From Amoebophrya sp. AT5.2 (lineage: Eukaryota; Sar; Dinophyceae; Syndiniales; Amoebophryaceae), in the NCBI GenBank assembly GCA_005223375.1, contig RXOD01006507.1, forward strand, positions 1 to 10,136: a stretch of DNA of 10,136 bases, in the 5' to 3' direction. Positions within the stretch are counted from its first letter, which is position 1. Each line of letters begins with the position of its first letter. Below, piece by piece: positions 9,164 through 10,136 of this stretch. A program made the translations under genes and the position numbers. The notes beneath the pieces are model-generated. The model was not told the origin of the DNA and did no database searches. It saw only the letters and a list, made by a program, of their open reading frames with translations.

Positions 9164-9600
9164 CGTGCTGTACTTTGTGTACGACCTCGCAGAACTGCAG
9201 TTTTCTCGTGAAGTTGTTCTTGTACTTGTTGTGGTTCAACGTGCTTGTTCGTTTCATACGGAAGATCTAAGCTAGACAGCCAAAAATCTGCCACAGCTAC
9301 GCTTATTGCCTTTCCAGAAGCTCCCTACCGATGTTTTGATCGGAGAGTCGGCCAGCCGAAAATTCTTGGTACGGCAGCTGAGACGATGTAGATGTACTAA
9401 ACTTCTCGATTATATGTTTTTAGATTGATTTTATCATTCTTGTTTTGAAGAAGAAGAGATCCTCGTCGATAGTGGTCTATTTCAAACTACTTGTTGGAGG
9501 TGTGTGATTCGAGAAATCAATATCTCACAATCCATCGAGCCTGCTTTCATAGGCTAGGCGGGACGCACGGACGTGTAACTGTAAGTTGATTTATACTACA
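9164..9600 (-). promoter_or_regulatory. Probable 5' leader and promoter-proximal flank of the helicase gene
   Basis: AT-richer stretch without a convincing coding frame, directly upstream of the helicase ATG. It contains two upstream ATGs on the sense strand (9294 and 9257), both opening frames that overlap the main start. It also has an acceptor-like sequence, AAAACTGCAG, ending at 9195 and a TATAAAT at about 9594. If the mature 5' end were created at 9195 (cis or trans splicing), the leader would be 31 nt with no upstream ATG. No promoter element can be assigned with confidence. Confidence 0.35.
9573..9586. repeat. Copy 2 of the shared 14-mer, upstream of the helicase start
   Basis: Identical to 556-569 and in the same orientation, 410 nt upstream of the helicase ATG. 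On the minus strand it follows a TATAAAT sequence (about 9594-9588). Partial similarity continues a few bases beyond the 14-mer on the side facing the gene. Confidence 0.8.
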
Positions 9601-9707
9601 CACAGCAGCCGAGCTGCAATCATTTCCGTTTATTTTTGGATCGCCTTTGCTTTTGATCCAGATCATCGGTCGGTCACGGGGATCGATGGAGAAAAGAGAG
9701 ACTGCAC

Positions 9708-9723
9708 TGATTGATTGATTGAT
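9708..9723. repeat. (TGAT)4 microsatellite
   Basis: Four tandem TGAT units followed by gatggagaaaa-type sequence that also occurs about 36 nt upstream. Confidence 0.85.
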
Positions 9724-10019
9724 GGAGAAAAAAAGATCCAACAGCACTACAGCGATCATGGTCACAGCCCCGAAAAAATTTGCATTATCGCGCCCGCTAT
9801 TCTTGCAGGACTCTGGCCCGAGGTTGCTGCGGCCAGCTGCTCTGGCGGCTAGGCTCGGGCGCGGATTCCGGCTCTGCGTGCTCTGCTGCGTGCCGGCGGC
9901 GCTTCCCCACTGGCTGCTCTTGCTTGTTCCACCGCTCACTCTCAAATAGAGGAAGGAACACGCAGCGACGCAGCGTTTCCGCCCTGGCGTTGCTCGCTCA
10001 CCCCTCTCACATGGGCTCT

Positions 10020-10094
10020 GGGCGAAAGGGGGGGAGGGGGGGGTTGTGTGTCGGCGAAATGCCCGTCCCCCCACCTTTCGCCCGGGCGAAAGGT
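10020..10094. repeat. G-run plus inverted repeats ending in a 22-bp perfect palindrome
   Basis: 10073-10094 is a perfect palindrome with half-site acctttcgccc. The same core, gggcgaaagg, also occurs at 10020-10029, where it runs into G7-A-G8 (10028-10043). The left copy can therefore pair with 10067-10083 over 10 perfect base pairs and a further G/C-rich stretch with one bulge. The palindrome alone can also fold into a hairpin or cruciform. Confidence 0.85.
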
Positions 10095-10136
10095 CTGGGA
10101 ATGATGGACTACCTGATCGCTGTAGTGCTGGTGGAT

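Larger units (their letters stand above)
9601..10136. other. Intergenic flank, no supported gene
   Basis: Open frames exist on both strands (175 codons minus, 76 codons plus), but neither resembles a known protein or has convincing gene signals. The stretch holds a TGAT tetranucleotide run, a repeated gatggagaaaa motif (9684-9694 and 9720-9730), a long G-run and a palindrome near the window end. Confidence 0.55.

Noticed and set aside
9719..9949. 76-codon + strand open frame with a hydrophobic C-terminal part
   Set aside because: It begins within the TGAT repeat region, shows no family resemblance, and the hydrophobic run follows from local CTG/GCG-rich sequence.
9547..10074. 175-codon open frame on the minus strand upstream of the helicase
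   Set aside because: Its composition looks non-coding, it spans microsatellite and G-run sequence, it has no recognisable family, and it contains a 14-mer that also lies in clearly non-coding DNA. A real exon here cannot be excluded.

Overview
The window looks like nuclear DNA of a unicellular eukaryote. It is dominated by one large, intron-split gene on the minus strand that appears complete, running from about 9163 down to 627. Spliced at GT-AG junctions, it encodes a protein of about 2,370-2,385 residues that I recognise as a DDX60-type (Ski2-like, DEVH-box) RNA helicase. It is recognisable from a PIN-like N-terminal region through all the classical helicase motifs to the conserved DDX60 C-terminus. 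Exons are GC-rich with strong GC at third codon positions, and the introns (about 95-280 nt) are visibly AT-richer. No bacterial gene layout, rRNA, tRNA, CRISPR array or recognisable transposon gene is present. The lineage cannot be fixed from the sequence. An alveolate such as a dinoflagellate or syndinian relative would fit the compact introns with internal repeats, but that is a guess.

Layout, read in the direction of the main gene (descending coordinates). 10136-9164 is the upstream flank, with a G-run, a 22-bp perfect palindrome, a TGAT tetranucleotide run and a 14-mer that recurs just beyond the 3' end of the gene. Coding exons: E1 9163-8816, E2 8592-6883, E3 6642-5788, E4 5510-4689, E5 4502-2180, a probable 42-nt microexon 2084-2043, E6 1938-1334, E7 1073-627 (TAA). 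626-1 is the downstream flank. It contains an AATAAA hexamer and a small candidate two-exon gene on the same strand (504-330 joined to 108-23).

How the parts fit: E1-E2 carry the PIN-like region, E3 a charged coiled-coil linker, E4 helicase motifs I and Ia, E5 motifs II-VI plus a large charged insertion, and E6-E7 the C-terminal DDX60 region. The items most worth a second look are the in-frame 42-nt microexon with consensus splice sites, the 14-mer shared by the two flanks of the gene, the self-complementary repeats inside intron 1, and two upstream ATGs that imply a short (perhaps trans-spliced) leader.
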